64,000 nt of DNA, from assembly GCA_040389045.1 (NCBI GenBank), contig JAZKAT010000023.1, forward strand, positions 110,380 through 174,379. The letters are read 5' to 3'. Position numbers and translations under genes: made by a program. Every line of letters starts with the position of its first letter. The first letter of the stretch is position 1. The notes under the pieces are model-generated. The model ran no database searches, was not told where the DNA came from, and saw only the letters and a list, made by a program, of their open reading frames with translations. The stretch comes from UBA5158 sp040389045. GTDB taxonomy: Bacteria; Pseudomonadota; Gammaproteobacteria; DSM-16500. This document shows, one piece after another, positions 9,533-18,532 of the stretch.

Positions 9533-10366
9533 TTAACCCATCTGCTCTACAAACCCCTGGCGCTTTACCACCTGGTCCAGTTCCACTAAACAACTTAACA
9601 ATTGCTCAAGCTTATGTAACGGCCACATATTGGTGCCATCCGATGGCGCCTGGTCAGGATTAGGATGGGTTTCCATAAATATTCCCGCAACTCCCGCGGC
9701 CACAGCGGCGCGTGCCAGCACGGGCACAAATTCACGCTGGCCGCCAGAGCTATCACCTTGGCCACCCGGCAATTGCACTGAGTGAGTAGCATCAAACACG
9801 ACGGGACAAGCGGTTTCCCGCATTACTGCCAGTGAACGCATATCAGAAACCAGATTGTTGTAACCAAAGCTGGCGCCGCGTTCACAAACTAAAATATTTT
9901 TATTGCCAAACGCTTGCGCTTTCGCCACCACATTTTTCATATCCCAGGGCGAAAGAAATTGACCTTTCTTGATGTTCACCGGCAAATTCTGCTGCGCGAC
10001 CCGTTCGATAAAATTAGTTTGTCTGCATAAAAAAGCCGGCGTTTGTAACATATCGACCACGCTCGCGACTTCTTCGATTGGGGTATCATCATGAACGTCA
10101 GTCAGCACTGGAATTTTTAAAGTTTGTTTAACCGCAGCAAGAATTTTCAAGCCAGCATCAATGCCTAAGCCGCGAAAACTTTTGCCCGAGGAACGATTGG
10201 CTTTATCAAAAGAAGATTTATAAACAAAATTAATACCCAATCGGGTAGTGATTTCTTTAATTTGTCCCGCCGTGTCAATCGCGAATTGTTCACCTTCGAT
10301 TACACAAGGCCCCGCAATCAAAAAAAACGGCTGGTTTATTCCAACTTCAAACCCACATACCTGCAT
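9533..10366 (-). CDS. kdsA: 3-deoxy-D-manno-octulosonate 8-phosphate synthase KdsA
   Basis: Condenses phosphoenolpyruvate with arabinose 5-phosphate to give KDO 8-phosphate, the precursor of the inner-core LPS sugar. The 277-residue protein carries the N-terminal IAGPCVIE motif and the KSSFDKANRSS substrate-binding loop. The start MQVCGF is preceded by GGAG at about 9 bases and overlaps the 3' end of pyrG by 20 bases, which suggests translational coupling. A longer reading to 10474 exists but would run deep inside pyrG and is not family-like. pyrG-kdsA is a conserved pair; the usual next gene, eno, is not here. Confidence 0.97.
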   Translation of the reverse strand: MQVCGFEVGINQPFFLIAGPCVIEGEQFAIDTAGQIKEITTRLGINFVYKSSFDKANRSSGKSFRGLGIDAGLKILAAVKQTLKIPVLTDVHDDTPIEEVASVVDMLQTPAFLCRQTNFIERVAQQNLPVNIKKGQFLSPWDMKNVVAKAQAFGNKNILVCERGASFGYNNLVSDMRSLAVMRETACPVVFDATHSVQLPGGQGDSSGGQREFVPVLARAAVAAGVAGIFMETHPNPDQAPSDGTNMWPLHKLEQLLSCLVELDQVVKRQGFVEQMG

Positions 10367-11996
10367 TTTTAACTCGCTCCTGTTGCTTGATCGCCGCACG
10401 AATAAAACCAGTAAATAATGGATGGCCGTAACGCGGTGTTGAGGTAAATTCCGGATGAAATTGACAACCGACAAACCAGGGATGGTCTGGTAATTCGATC
10501 ATTTCAACCAGTGTTCCCTGCGCAGAGCGTCCCGACACTTTTATTCCGGCCGCTTCAATCAACGGTAATAAAGTATTATTTACTTCATAACGGTGGCGAT
10601 GGCGCTCAACAATTGTATCTTTTCCATATAAGCGTTGGGCTAATGAACCTTCGACCAAGCGACAAACCTGGCCACCTAAGCGCATCGTACCACCTTTGTC
10701 AGATTCTTCATGACGGTATTCCACCTGACCGGTTGGATCAACCCATTCCGTGACTAATGCAATAACTGGGTAAGCGGTATCTTTGTTAAATTCAGTGCTG
10801 TTCGCCCCGGGCAAATTCGCCTGGTGACGGGCAAATTCTATAATCGCGATTTGCATGCCCAGACAAATTCCCAGATAAGGGACTTTTTGTTCCCGCGCAT
10901 ATTCCGCCGCTAAAATTTTGCCTTCGACCCCGCGCTTGCCAAAACCGCCGGGCACGATGATAGCATCCATGGCTTTCAATAATTCAGTGCCTTGTTTTTC
11001 AATTTCTTCGGAATCAATGTAATTAATATTAACGCGCGTACGCGTTTGAATGCCGGCATGCACTAATGCTTCGGATAATGATTTATAGGATTCGGTTAAA
11101 TCCATGTATTTGCCAACCATGCCTATGGTGACTTCCGCGTCAGGATTGCGATAAGAATCCACTACCCGTTCCCATTCGCTCAAGTCAGCAGGTTTGGTTT
11201 CCAGGTGCAGCATTTCAATGACGATATCATCTAATTGTTGAGCGTGTAATTCCAACGGAATTTGATAAACAAAATCCACATCACGTAATGGAATGACCGC
11301 GCGTTTTTCAACGTTGGTAAATAAGGCCATTTTGGAGCGGGCGCTGTCTAATAGCGGACGGTCACAACGACATAACAAAATATCCGGTTGAATACCAATC
11401 GAACGCAATTCTTTTACCGAATGCTGGGTAGGTTTGGTTTTAATTTCCCCCGCCGTTTGAATATAAGGCACCAGGGTAAGATGAATGAATAAAGCATTTT
11501 GACGACCCAGCTCGACCCGCATTTGCCTGATCGCTTCCAGAAAAGGTAAGGATTCAATGTCACCTACCGTGCCGCCAATTTCAATTAAAGCGACATCCAC
11601 ATCACCCGCGCCCTCAATAATACAGCGTTTGATTTCATCGGTGATATGCGGAATAACCTGGACAGTGCCACCTAGATAATCGCCGCGGCGCTCATTGCGA
11701 ATGACGTTGGCATAAACACGGCCGCTAGTAAAATTATTCGCTCTGGTCATGGCAACTCTGACGAAACGCTCATAATGCCCCAGGTCCAAATCCGTCTCCG
11801 CCCCATCCTCAGTCACAAAAACTTCGCCGTGTTGCAGCGGGTTCATGGTGCCTGGATCGACGTTGATGTAGGGATCTAGCTTTAACAGAGTGACTTTAAG
11901 GCCTCGCGCTTCTAAAATCGCGCCAAGAGATGCTGAAGCTATTCCTTTTCCAAGAGAAGAAACAACCCCGCCTGTAGTAAAAATATATCGGGTCAT
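10347..11996 (-). CDS. pyrG: CTP synthase
   Basis: Amidates UTP to CTP using glutamine and ATP. The 549-residue protein has the N-terminal synthase domain, with TTGGVVSSLGKG at residues 7-18, and a C-terminal class I glutamine amidotransferase domain. The nucleophile is Cys378 in GICLGMQ; the catalytic His-Glu lies in QFHPE near the C-terminus. It overlaps kdsA by 20 bases. In Pseudomonas-type order pyrG follows tilS directly; here a small Cys-rich membrane-protein gene lies between them on the other strand. Confidence 0.98.
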   Translation of the reverse strand: MTRYIFTTGGVVSSLGKGIASASLGAILEARGLKVTLLKLDPYINVDPGTMNPLQHGEVFVTEDGAETDLDLGHYERFVRVAMTRANNFTSGRVYANVIRNERRGDYLGGTVQVIPHITDEIKRCIIEGAGDVDVALIEIGGTVGDIESLPFLEAIRQMRVELGRQNALFIHLTLVPYIQTAGEIKTKPTQHSVKELRSIGIQPDILLCRCDRPLLDSARSKMALFTNVEKRAVIPLRDVDFVYQIPLELHAQQLDDIVIEMLHLETKPADLSEWERVVDSYRNPDAEVTIGMVGKYMDLTESYKSLSEALVHAGIQTRTRVNINYIDSEEIEKQGTELLKAMDAIIVPGGFGKRGVEGKILAAEYAREQKVPYLGICLGMQIAIIEFARHQANLPGANSTEFNKDTAYPVIALVTEWVDPTGQVEYRHEESDKGGTMRLGGQVCRLVEGSLAQRLYGKDTIVERHRHRYEVNNTLLPLIEAAGIKVSGRSAQGTLVEMIELPDHPWFVGCQFHPEFTSTPRYGHPLFTGFIRAAIKQQERVKNAGMWV

Positions 11997-12152
11997 AGCG
12001 ATTCGTTATAGCTTAGTTAATGTTTGCGACTGTAACAAAATAGAAACCGACCTGCAATGTGGATTTTTACCCTACAGCTACAGTAAATAAGAATGATAAT
12101 ATACAGCAAATAACATTAATAATCAAATAATAATACCATAATGTTAATATGA

Positions 12153-12180
12153 TACATTAAGTAATGCGCCATTTAATGTA
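12153..12180. promoter_or_regulatory. inverted repeat, possible operator between pyrG and the Cys-rich gene
   Basis: TACATTAA (12153-12160) and TTAATGTA (12173-12180) form a perfect 8-base inverted repeat with centres two helical turns apart. A related ATGTTAAT lies just before it (12141-12148). It sits in the 317-base divergent spacer 11997-12313, which otherwise holds only AT-rich sequence and the box pair at 12226-12261. The binding protein, if any, is unknown. Confidence 0.35.
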
Positions 12181-12225
12181 CTTTTATCCCAAAAAAACTT
12201 TTGTTTCAAATTTTTCCGAGGAATA

Positions 12226-12261
12226 TTGACTAGCCCCGCTTCTACCAGTACCCTTTATACT
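12226..12261 (+). promoter_or_regulatory. candidate promoter of the Cys-rich small protein gene
   Basis: TTGACT at 12226-12231 and TATACT at 12256-12261 are each 5 of 6 to the sigma70 boxes but are 24 bases apart, too far for normal sigma70 contact. The same 24-base arrangement occurs upstream of other orphan genes in the window. Confidence 0.4.
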
Positions 12262-12313
12262 TTCATGGAAAAGAAAGAAATTATATTTTTCTGCTACTTA
12301 TAGGAGATTGTTC

Positions 12314-12556
12314 ATGATTCACAAATTATTTATCGCTTTTATTGTTATTGTCGCCGTGATCGTGGGCGTTTGCGCTATTGCCCTGCCACGCGATGAAATT
12401 GCACGTTTGGTTATGTTCCGTGACTTTTTTGATGTTTCCTTACCTATTCTTGCCTTTGGTGCACTGGTTAAATACCTTTGCTCATGCAGCGGTAAGTGCT
12501 ATTGCGGTGATTGCTCTAAGACTTGCGCACGCTGTTCAACCACAAAGACGATTTAA
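12314..12556 (+). CDS. small membrane protein with a Cys-rich cytoplasmic or periplasmic tail
   Basis: An 80-residue protein; the start ATG at 12314 has AGGAG seven bases upstream. Residues 4-24 form a strong hydrophobic helix and about 39-54 a second, weaker one. The last 25 residues hold seven cysteines at 56, 58, 62, 64, 67, 71 and 74 (CxCx3CxCx2Cx3Cx2C), suggesting a metal site or disulfide cluster. No family recognised. A strong terminator follows at 12587. It is inserted between tilS and pyrG on the opposite strand. Confidence 0.75.
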   Translation: MIHKLFIAFIVIVAVIVGVCAIALPRDEIARLVMFRDFFDVSLPILAFGALVKYLCSCSGKCYCGDCSKTCARCSTTKTI

Positions 12557-12586
12557 TCCAAAGTTTCGTTGGATAATCTCCTCAAT

Positions 12587-12618
12587 AAAAAGCGACTATT
12601 TAGTCGCTTTTTGTTTTT
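12587..12618 (+). terminator. rho-independent terminator, likely bidirectional
   Basis: A perfect 11-base stem (AAAAAGCGACT / AGTCGCTTTTT) with a 4-base loop, then gttttt. It ends the Cys-rich small gene. Its A-rich 5' arm gives a T-run on the minus strand, so it can also end the converging tilS transcript. Confidence 0.9.
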
Positions 12619-13991
12619 CAGCGCCTCGGTTCAGGATGGATTCCCGCCTGCGCGGGAATGACACCATGGAGAGCCAACACGTAACCTGGGTCGCCGGCTT
12701 TTGCCGCGAAGTCTTCACTCACACACCACCCGACCACCGCCGCCAACTGTTCGCCTACATAAACCAGGGGTATACGGTCGCGCTGCCAGGCGGGTATACG
12801 CCAGGATTGAAATAATTTTTTTAAATCATGATGTCCGGTGCGCGCTGGTAAGCGGCAGACTTCACCGCCGCGGCGAAAACGTACTGAAACATCCTGCAAT
12901 TCCGCGGCTAACCCGCTGCCCGTTACTGCCTGCGCCCGCAATTCCCCTAGCCCAGTCAAGACCAAAGGTTGCGGGTAATGCCAGGAATAAATTTGCTGGG
13001 TATCATGCACCGCGAGAGGACTTGATGCGTATAATTCATCTTGATAGCGACGCAATTCCACTTGCGGCCAATGCATTACGGGTTGCTTGTCCGCACGCGC
13101 CAATAACATATCGTGCTGGACCTGGCGTAACTTCACCGTACTGGGCACGGTGAAACCTGCTTGGCGCAACCAAAACCGCAACACTAGCCGCTGCCGTCGC
13201 GGGGACAAGGTTAATAATTTTGATACGGATAAGGTACCCGGTTTAGTACCACTGACCGTCGCAATATCTTGCGCGGCGATTTCATCTAATAAATGCTGGG
13301 CTTCCGCGCAATTGCTAGCAGAGCGGCCTAACGTTTTAGTCACCGCTGGCCAACGCTGTTGTAACACTGGCAGTACTTCGTGACGAATAAAATTTCTGGC
13401 AAAATTCTGATTGGCATTGGATTCATCTTCAATCCACTGCAACTGATTTGTCACTGCATAATCACGCAAGATCGCGCGGGTACAATCCAGCAATGGGCGC
13501 CCTAACCACCCTGCGCCAAAAACTTTGAGCGCGGGCATCGCAGCCAAGCCTTTGGGACCGGCGCCGCGGCATAATTGCAGCAATAAAGTTTCCGCCTGAT
13601 CATCCTGGTGGTGGGCAGTAACTAACATATCACCGGTGGAAATTTCTCGCATGATGGCCACGTAACGTGCCTGACGTGCTTTATTTTCAGGGCTTTCACC
13701 ACCGCTCGCGCTGGCATCCACTGTCGCTTGCACCAACTCAATATTCAGCTGCGTGCAAATTCGCGCACAGTGCGTCGCCCACGCCGCCGCGTTTGGGCTT
13801 AAGTTATGGTTCACATGAATGGCGCGTAATTTTAACGGCAGAAAGTCACGCAGTTGCGCCAGCACATGCAACAAGACATGAGAATCCAAACCACCACTGT
13901 AGGCAACCCAGTAAGTAGGCTCGAATCCCTGTTGTTGACAAAAATGTTTTACCCTGGCCGCCAATGGGCCCATTTCATCAGGATAAGCCAT
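12618..13991 (-). CDS. tilS: tRNA(Ile)-lysidine synthase TilS
   Basis: Converts the wobble cytidine of tRNA-Ile(CAU) to lysidine so that it reads AUA codons. The 457-residue protein has the PP-loop ATP-binding motif SGGLDS at residues 32-37, the HHQDDQAET and GLAAMP regions, and the C-terminal TilS domain (FRRGGE...LKKLFQ). Its start lies inside the 3' end of accA (14-base overlap). The last 14 or so residues (VIPAQAGIHPEPRR) are encoded by a family A repeat at 12638-12662, so the repeat has replaced or extended the natural C-terminus. Confidence 0.97.
   Translation of the reverse strand: MAYPDEMGPLAARVKHFCQQQGFEPTYWVAYSGGLDSHVLLHVLAQLRDFLPLKLRAIHVNHNLSPNAAAWATHCARICTQLNIELVQATVDASASGGESPENKARQARYVAIMREISTGDMLVTAHHQDDQAETLLLQLCRGAGPKGLAAMPALKVFGAGWLGRPLLDCTRAILRDYAVTNQLQWIEDESNANQNFARNFIRHEVLPVLQQRWPAVTKTLGRSASNCAEAQHLLDEIAAQDIATVSGTKPGTLSVSKLLTLSPRRQRLVLRFWLRQAGFTVPSTVKLRQVQHDMLLARADKQPVMHWPQVELRRYQDELYASSPLAVHDTQQIYSWHYPQPLVLTGLGELRAQAVTGSGLAAELQDVSVRFRRGGEVCRLPARTGHHDLKKLFQSWRIPAWQRDRIPLVYVGEQLAAVVGWCVSEDFAAKAGDPGYVLALHGVIPAQAGIHPEPRR
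12638..12662. repeat. REP-like palindrome, family A, inside the 3' end of tilS
   Basis: ggattcccgcc-tgc-gcgggaatgac, a variant of the family A palindrome. It is translated as the terminal residues of TilS. Confidence 0.85.
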
Positions 13992-14928
13992 AAGCCATCA
14001 AACGTTGGTGACGTTGCTCCAGTAATTGCGAGGGCGTTAACTTTTGTAAAGCCGCAAGCTGTTCTGATAAAGCTTTTTTTAGCGTCGCCGCTATCACATC
14101 ATAATTTCGGTGCGCACCACCCAGTGGTTCGGGAAGGACTTGATCAACTAAACCTAATTTTAAAATTTGTTCCGCAGTGACACCCATAGCTTCGGCGGCG
14201 ATTGATGCTTTATCCGCGCTTTTCCACAGAATGGATGCGCAACCTTCGGGAGAAATCACCGAATAAATGGAATACTGCAACATGAGGACTCTATCGCCTA
14301 CGCCAATCGCTAACGCGCCACCGGAACCACCTTCACCAATTACCGTGCAAATCACCGGTGTCTTTAAGCGCGCTAACACTAACAAATTACGCGCGATGGC
14401 TTCACTCTGGTTACGTTCTTCCGCGCCTATGCCAGGATACGCGCCAGGTGTGTCGATAAAAGTAAAAATCGGTAACTGAAAACGCTCTGCCATGTACATC
14501 AGACGCAACGCTTTGCGATAATCTTCAGGATGCGGCATGCCAAAGTTACGTTCGATTTTTTCGTGGGTTTTCCGGCCTTTTTCATGGCCTATCACCATCA
14601 CTGGCTGGCCTTCAAAACGCGCCAATCCAGCCACAATGGATGGTCCGCAAGAAATTGCTCGGTCACCGTGTAATTCATCAAAATCATCAAACAAGCGCGT
14701 GATATAATCCAGCGTGTGCGGACGTTGTGAATGACGCGCCAATTGGGTCACTTGCCATGGCGTCAGTTTGGCGAATAATTCTTTCGTCAATTGTTTGCTT
14801 TTAACTTCAAGACGCGCAATTTCATCGCTAAGATTAATATCACTGTCTTTTCCAACCATGCGCAATTCTTCAATCTTCGCTTCCAACTCCGCAATGGGTT
14901 GTTCAAAATCAAGAAAATTTAAATTCAT
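13978..14928 (-). CDS. accA: acetyl-CoA carboxylase carboxyltransferase subunit alpha
   Basis: Forms the carboxyltransferase with AccD, moving CO2 from carboxybiotin to acetyl-CoA for fatty-acid synthesis. The 316-residue length is typical. The N-terminal LDFEQPIAELEAKIEELR helix and the Gly-rich crotonase-fold motif (GEGGSGGALAIG) match the family. It overlaps tilS by 14 bases and is divergent from dnaE. In Pseudomonas and E. coli dnaE precedes accA on the same strand; here dnaE is on the opposite strand. Confidence 0.98.
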   Translation of the reverse strand: MNLNFLDFEQPIAELEAKIEELRMVGKDSDINLSDEIARLEVKSKQLTKELFAKLTPWQVTQLARHSQRPHTLDYITRLFDDFDELHGDRAISCGPSIVAGLARFEGQPVMVIGHEKGRKTHEKIERNFGMPHPEDYRKALRLMYMAERFQLPIFTFIDTPGAYPGIGAEERNQSEAIARNLLVLARLKTPVICTVIGEGGSGGALAIGVGDRVLMLQYSIYSVISPEGCASILWKSADKASIAAEAMGVTAEQILKLGLVDQVLPEPLGGAHRNYDVIAATLKKALSEQLAALQKLTPSQLLEQRHQRLMAYGLS

Positions 14929-15048
14929 CTAAAAAAAACCTCGTGCCGCGAAATAGTCGTCGGCAAAAACCTAACCTATTTGAAGCACAATATGATAGCT
15001 CAGATACGCATTTTATGCCTATAATTTCTGGCACAGATAGGATGCCCT

Positions 15049-18000
15049 ATGAAAATAAATTTTATACACCTGCGGGTACATACTGAGTATTCTTTGATCG
15101 ACGGCATTGTACAAATCCAGCCATTAGTCGAAGAAACGCTCAAATTTAACATGCCAGCCTTAGCTATTTCAGACCAAAGCAATCTGTTTGCTGTTGTTAA
15201 ATTCTACAAAGAAGCCTTAGAGGCGGGCATTAAGCCCATAATTGGGGCTGATTTGTGGCTATACAATGAAAAAGAACCAAAAAAGCCATTCCGATTTAGT
15301 GTATTTTGCCAGCATAACCAAGGCTATAAAAATCTGCTGCAATTAATTTCATTAAGTTACCTTGAGGGCCAGATTCACGATAAACCCACGATCAAGCGCG
15401 ACTGGCTTGCCACCTATGCGGATGGCTTGATTGTGCTGTCAGGGGCGCAGGAAGGCGATGTAGGCCAGGCATTGCTGGCGGAAGACCATGTTGCCGTGCA
15501 GTCGCTATTACAGTTTTGGCAGCAATTGTTTCCGCAGCGCTATTATCTGGAATTACAACGCACCGGTCGTGTCCAGGAAGAAACTTACAATCAAGCCGCA
15601 CTGATCAGCGCCGAACAACTTCAGTTGCCCGTGGTCGCCACCAACGACGTGCGGTTCATTAGTAAAGAAGATTTTGAAGCGCATGAAGCGCGAGTTTGTA
15701 TCCATGACGGATTAACTCTTGCTGATCCGCGCCGGCCGCGTCATTACAGTGAACAGCAATACTTGCGCTCACCGCAGGAAATGACGGCGCTGTTTGCTGA
15801 TCTTCCCGAAGCGCTCGCTAATACGGTAGAAATCGCCAAGCGTTGCAATGTTACCCTGACCTTAAACAAAAACTTTTTACCGCGTTTTCCTGTACCCGAA
15901 GGTTCAACAGTCGCTGATCATTTGACTTTATTATCCAAAGCGGGACTGGAAGACCGCTTGAAAATTTCTTTCGATATACAGTCACCCACTTTTGAAGCAC
16001 AACGCATCGCTTACGATAAACGTTTGCAAATCGAACTTGATGTCATCAACAACATGGGCTTCGCGGGCTATTTTTTAATTGTCGCGGATTTCACCCGCTG
16101 GGCACGGGAAAATGGCGTGCCCGTCGGACCAGGCCGCGGTTCCGGCCCTGGTTCATTAGTTGCGTATGCATTAAAAATCACTGATCTTGATCCGCTGGCC
16201 CATGAATTACTGTTCGAACGTTTTTTAAATCCAGAACGGGTTTCCATGCCGGACTTTGATATTGATTTTTGCATGGAAGGCCGTGATCGCGTCATTGAAT
16301 ATGTGATGGAAACCCACGGTCGAGAAAGCGTGGCGCAAATTATTACTTACGGCACCATGGCGGCACGCGCGGTCGTGCGCGATGTAGGCCGCGTGCTAGG
16401 CATGGGTTATGGCTTTATTGATAAGATCGCTAAACTAATTCCATTTGAAATTGGCATGACCCTGGAAAAAGCACTGGCGCAAGAAGTTTTGCTGCGCGAA
16501 CGCTACGAAAAAGAAGATGAAATCCGCACCCTGCTGGACTTGGCGCGCAAACTCGAAGGCATTACCCGTAATGTAGGCAAGCACGCCGGTGGTGTAGTCA
16601 TTGCACCGGGTAAATTAACTGAATTCACGCCGCTATATTGTGAAGCAGGTGAACCGGAACATTTAGTTACCCAATTTGATAAAGACGATGTTGAAGCGGT
16701 TGGTTTAGTCAAATTTGACTTTTTGGGCTTACGCACTTTGACTATCATTGCCGGAGCGGTCAAACAAATTAATGAATTGCGAAGTGCGCAGGCGGAAGCT
16801 TTGTTAGATATTAATTTAATAACCATGCATGACGCGCCCACTTATGTGATGTTGAAAGCCTGTAAAACCACCGCCGTGTTCCAGCTGGAATCACGCGGCA
16901 TGAAAGACTTGGTCAAACGGCTGCAACCCGATTGCTTTGAAGATATCGTCGCTTTAGTCGCGCTGTTTCGTCCGGGCCCGTTACAATCTGGCATGGTGGA
17001 CGATTTTATCAATCGTAAACATGGCCGCGCCAAAGTTTCTTATCCTCATCCCAAACTGGAACCTATTTTACGTCCTACTTATGGCGTTATTGTTTATCAG
17101 GAACAAGTTATGCAAATCGCGCAAAGCCTGGCGGGTTATTCGCTAGGTGCCGCGGATTTATTACGTCGCGCCATGGGTAAGAAAAAACCGGAAGAAATGT
17201 CGTTTCAACGCGAAATTTTTTGTGCCGGCTCGGTGGAACGCGGTATCGCTCAGGAAACCGCGAATTATATTTTCGATTTAATGGAAAAATTCGCGGGTTA
17301 TGGCTTCAATAAGTCACATTCCGCCTCTTATGCTTTGATTGCTTACCAAACCGCGTGGCTGAAAGCACATTATGCTGCCGCCTACATGGCTGCAGTGTTA
17401 TCATCGGATATGGATAACACTGATAAAGTCGTATTATTTATTGATGAATGCAAAGATTTGGGATTAAAAGTCGCGGCGCCCGATATCAATGAAAGTATTT
17501 ATACCTTCAAAATCATAGACGCCACGCAAATAGCTTACGGCCTGGGTGCCATCAAAGGCGCGGGACAATCCGCAATTGAGGCCATCGTCGCTGAACGCAA
17601 TCTGCGCGGGGCATTTATTGATTTATTTGATTTTTGCCGACGTGTAGAGTTACGCAAAATGAATAAACGTGTATTGGAAGGTTTGATCAAAGCGGGTGCC
17701 TTCGATAAAATTGGCCCACATCGCGGCAGCATCATGGCAAGTTTACCGTTAGCATTGCAACAAGCCGAACAGAACCTGCGTGATCAAACCACAGGTCAAG
17801 TTGATTTTTTTGGTAATAGCGCGAATGTGGTTGATAGCGCTTGTTGTTCTTATCTGGTCGCGCCATTGTTAAGCGATCAACAGCGCTTGTTAGGAGAAAA
17901 AGAAACGCTAGGACTGTATTTTACCGGTCATCCTATTCACCGGTATTTGCAGGAATTAAAGAATTTTACTACCGCGCGTATCGCAGAATTGCGTCCACTT

Positions 18001-18507
18001 GGCACGCAATCCATAACCGCTGCTGGCATCATCGCCAACTTGCGTTTGATTCAAACCAAACGTGGTGACCGTATGGCCGTGGCGACTATTGAAGATGACA
18101 GCAGCCAGATTGATGTATTGTGTTTTGCCGAAACTTTCACGCTTTATCGTGAATTATTGGTGAAAGACCAATTAATTGTGGTGGAAGGAGAAGTAAATGT
18201 CGATGAATTCAATGGCGGATACCGTATCATGTGCCGTGAAGTCTTTTCGATAGAACAGGCACGCGCGCGTCACGCTAAATTTTTGCGGATTTGTCTGCCG
18301 CAATATCAGGCGCAAGACATTGAAATAGTCGCGGGAATTCTTACTAAATTTCGCGGGGGCCGCTGCAGCGTTAAAATCGATTACTTACGTGAGGACGCGG
18401 CGGCGAGTTTTAATTTGGGAGAAGATTGGCGTATACATCCCAGCGACAATCTGTTGGAAACATTGCAGGAAGCACTGACTGAAAAAAGCGTAGAAATAAT
18501 ATATTAA
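15049..18507 (+). CDS. dnaE: DNA polymerase III alpha subunit
   Basis: Catalytic subunit of the replicative polymerase (C-family). The 1152-residue protein has an N-terminal PHP domain (LRVHTEYSLIDG), the palm aspartates in PDFDIDF (Asp402, Asp404 and Asp406), finger and helix-hairpin-helix regions, and a C-terminal OB fold (about 975-1060). The ribosome binding site is AGGA, and a TATAAT lies at 15020-15025 without an obvious -35. It is divergent from accA, the reverse of the usual rnhB-dnaE-accA co-orientation. Confidence 0.98.
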   Translation: MKINFIHLRVHTEYSLIDGIVQIQPLVEETLKFNMPALAISDQSNLFAVVKFYKEALEAGIKPIIGADLWLYNEKEPKKPFRFSVFCQHNQGYKNLLQLISLSYLEGQIHDKPTIKRDWLATYADGLIVLSGAQEGDVGQALLAEDHVAVQSLLQFWQQLFPQRYYLELQRTGRVQEETYNQAALISAEQLQLPVVATNDVRFISKEDFEAHEARVCIHDGLTLADPRRPRHYSEQQYLRSPQEMTALFADLPEALANTVEIAKRCNVTLTLNKNFLPRFPVPEGSTVADHLTLLSKAGLEDRLKISFDIQSPTFEAQRIAYDKRLQIELDVINNMGFAGYFLIVADFTRWARENGVPVGPGRGSGPGSLVAYALKITDLDPLAHELLFERFLNPERVSMPDFDIDFCMEGRDRVIEYVMETHGRESVAQIITYGTMAARAVVRDVGRVLGMGYGFIDKIAKLIPFEIGMTLEKALAQEVLLRERYEKEDEIRTLLDLARKLEGITRNVGKHAGGVVIAPGKLTEFTPLYCEAGEPEHLVTQFDKDDVEAVGLVKFDFLGLRTLTIIAGAVKQINELRSAQAEALLDINLITMHDAPTYVMLKACKTTAVFQLESRGMKDLVKRLQPDCFEDIVALVALFRPGPLQSGMVDDFINRKHGRAKVSYPHPKLEPILRPTYGVIVYQEQVMQIAQSLAGYSLGAADLLRRAMGKKKPEEMSFQREIFCAGSVERGIAQETANYIFDLMEKFAGYGFNKSHSASYALIAYQTAWLKAHYAAAYMAAVLSSDMDNTDKVVLFIDECKDLGLKVAAPDINESIYTFKIIDATQIAYGLGAIKGAGQSAIEAIVAERNLRGAFIDLFDFCRRVELRKMNKRVLEGLIKAGAFDKIGPHRGSIMASLPLALQQAEQNLRDQTTGQVDFFGNSANVVDSACCSYLVAPLLSDQQRLLGEKETLGLYFTGHPIHRYLQELKNFTTARIAELRPLGTQSITAAGIIANLRLIQTKRGDRMAVATIEDDSSQIDVLCFAETFTLYRELLVKDQLIVVEGEVNVDEFNGGYRIMCREVFSIEQARARHAKFLRICLPQYQAQDIEIVAGILTKFRGGRCSVKIDYLREDAAASFNLGEDWRIHPSDNLLETLQEALTEKSVEIIY

Positions 18508-18532
18508 TTTAAAAATTTCAGGAGTCTAACGC

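Noticed and set aside
12378..12815. Open frame of 145 codons overlapping the Cys-rich gene and the end of tilS
   Set aside because: It runs through the terminator and the REP repeat, and its first part is out of frame with the well-supported 80-residue gene.
14980..15025. TTGAAG as the distant -35 of the dnaE TATAAT in the 24-base pattern
   Set aside because: The spacing is 34 bases, not 24, so it was not counted.
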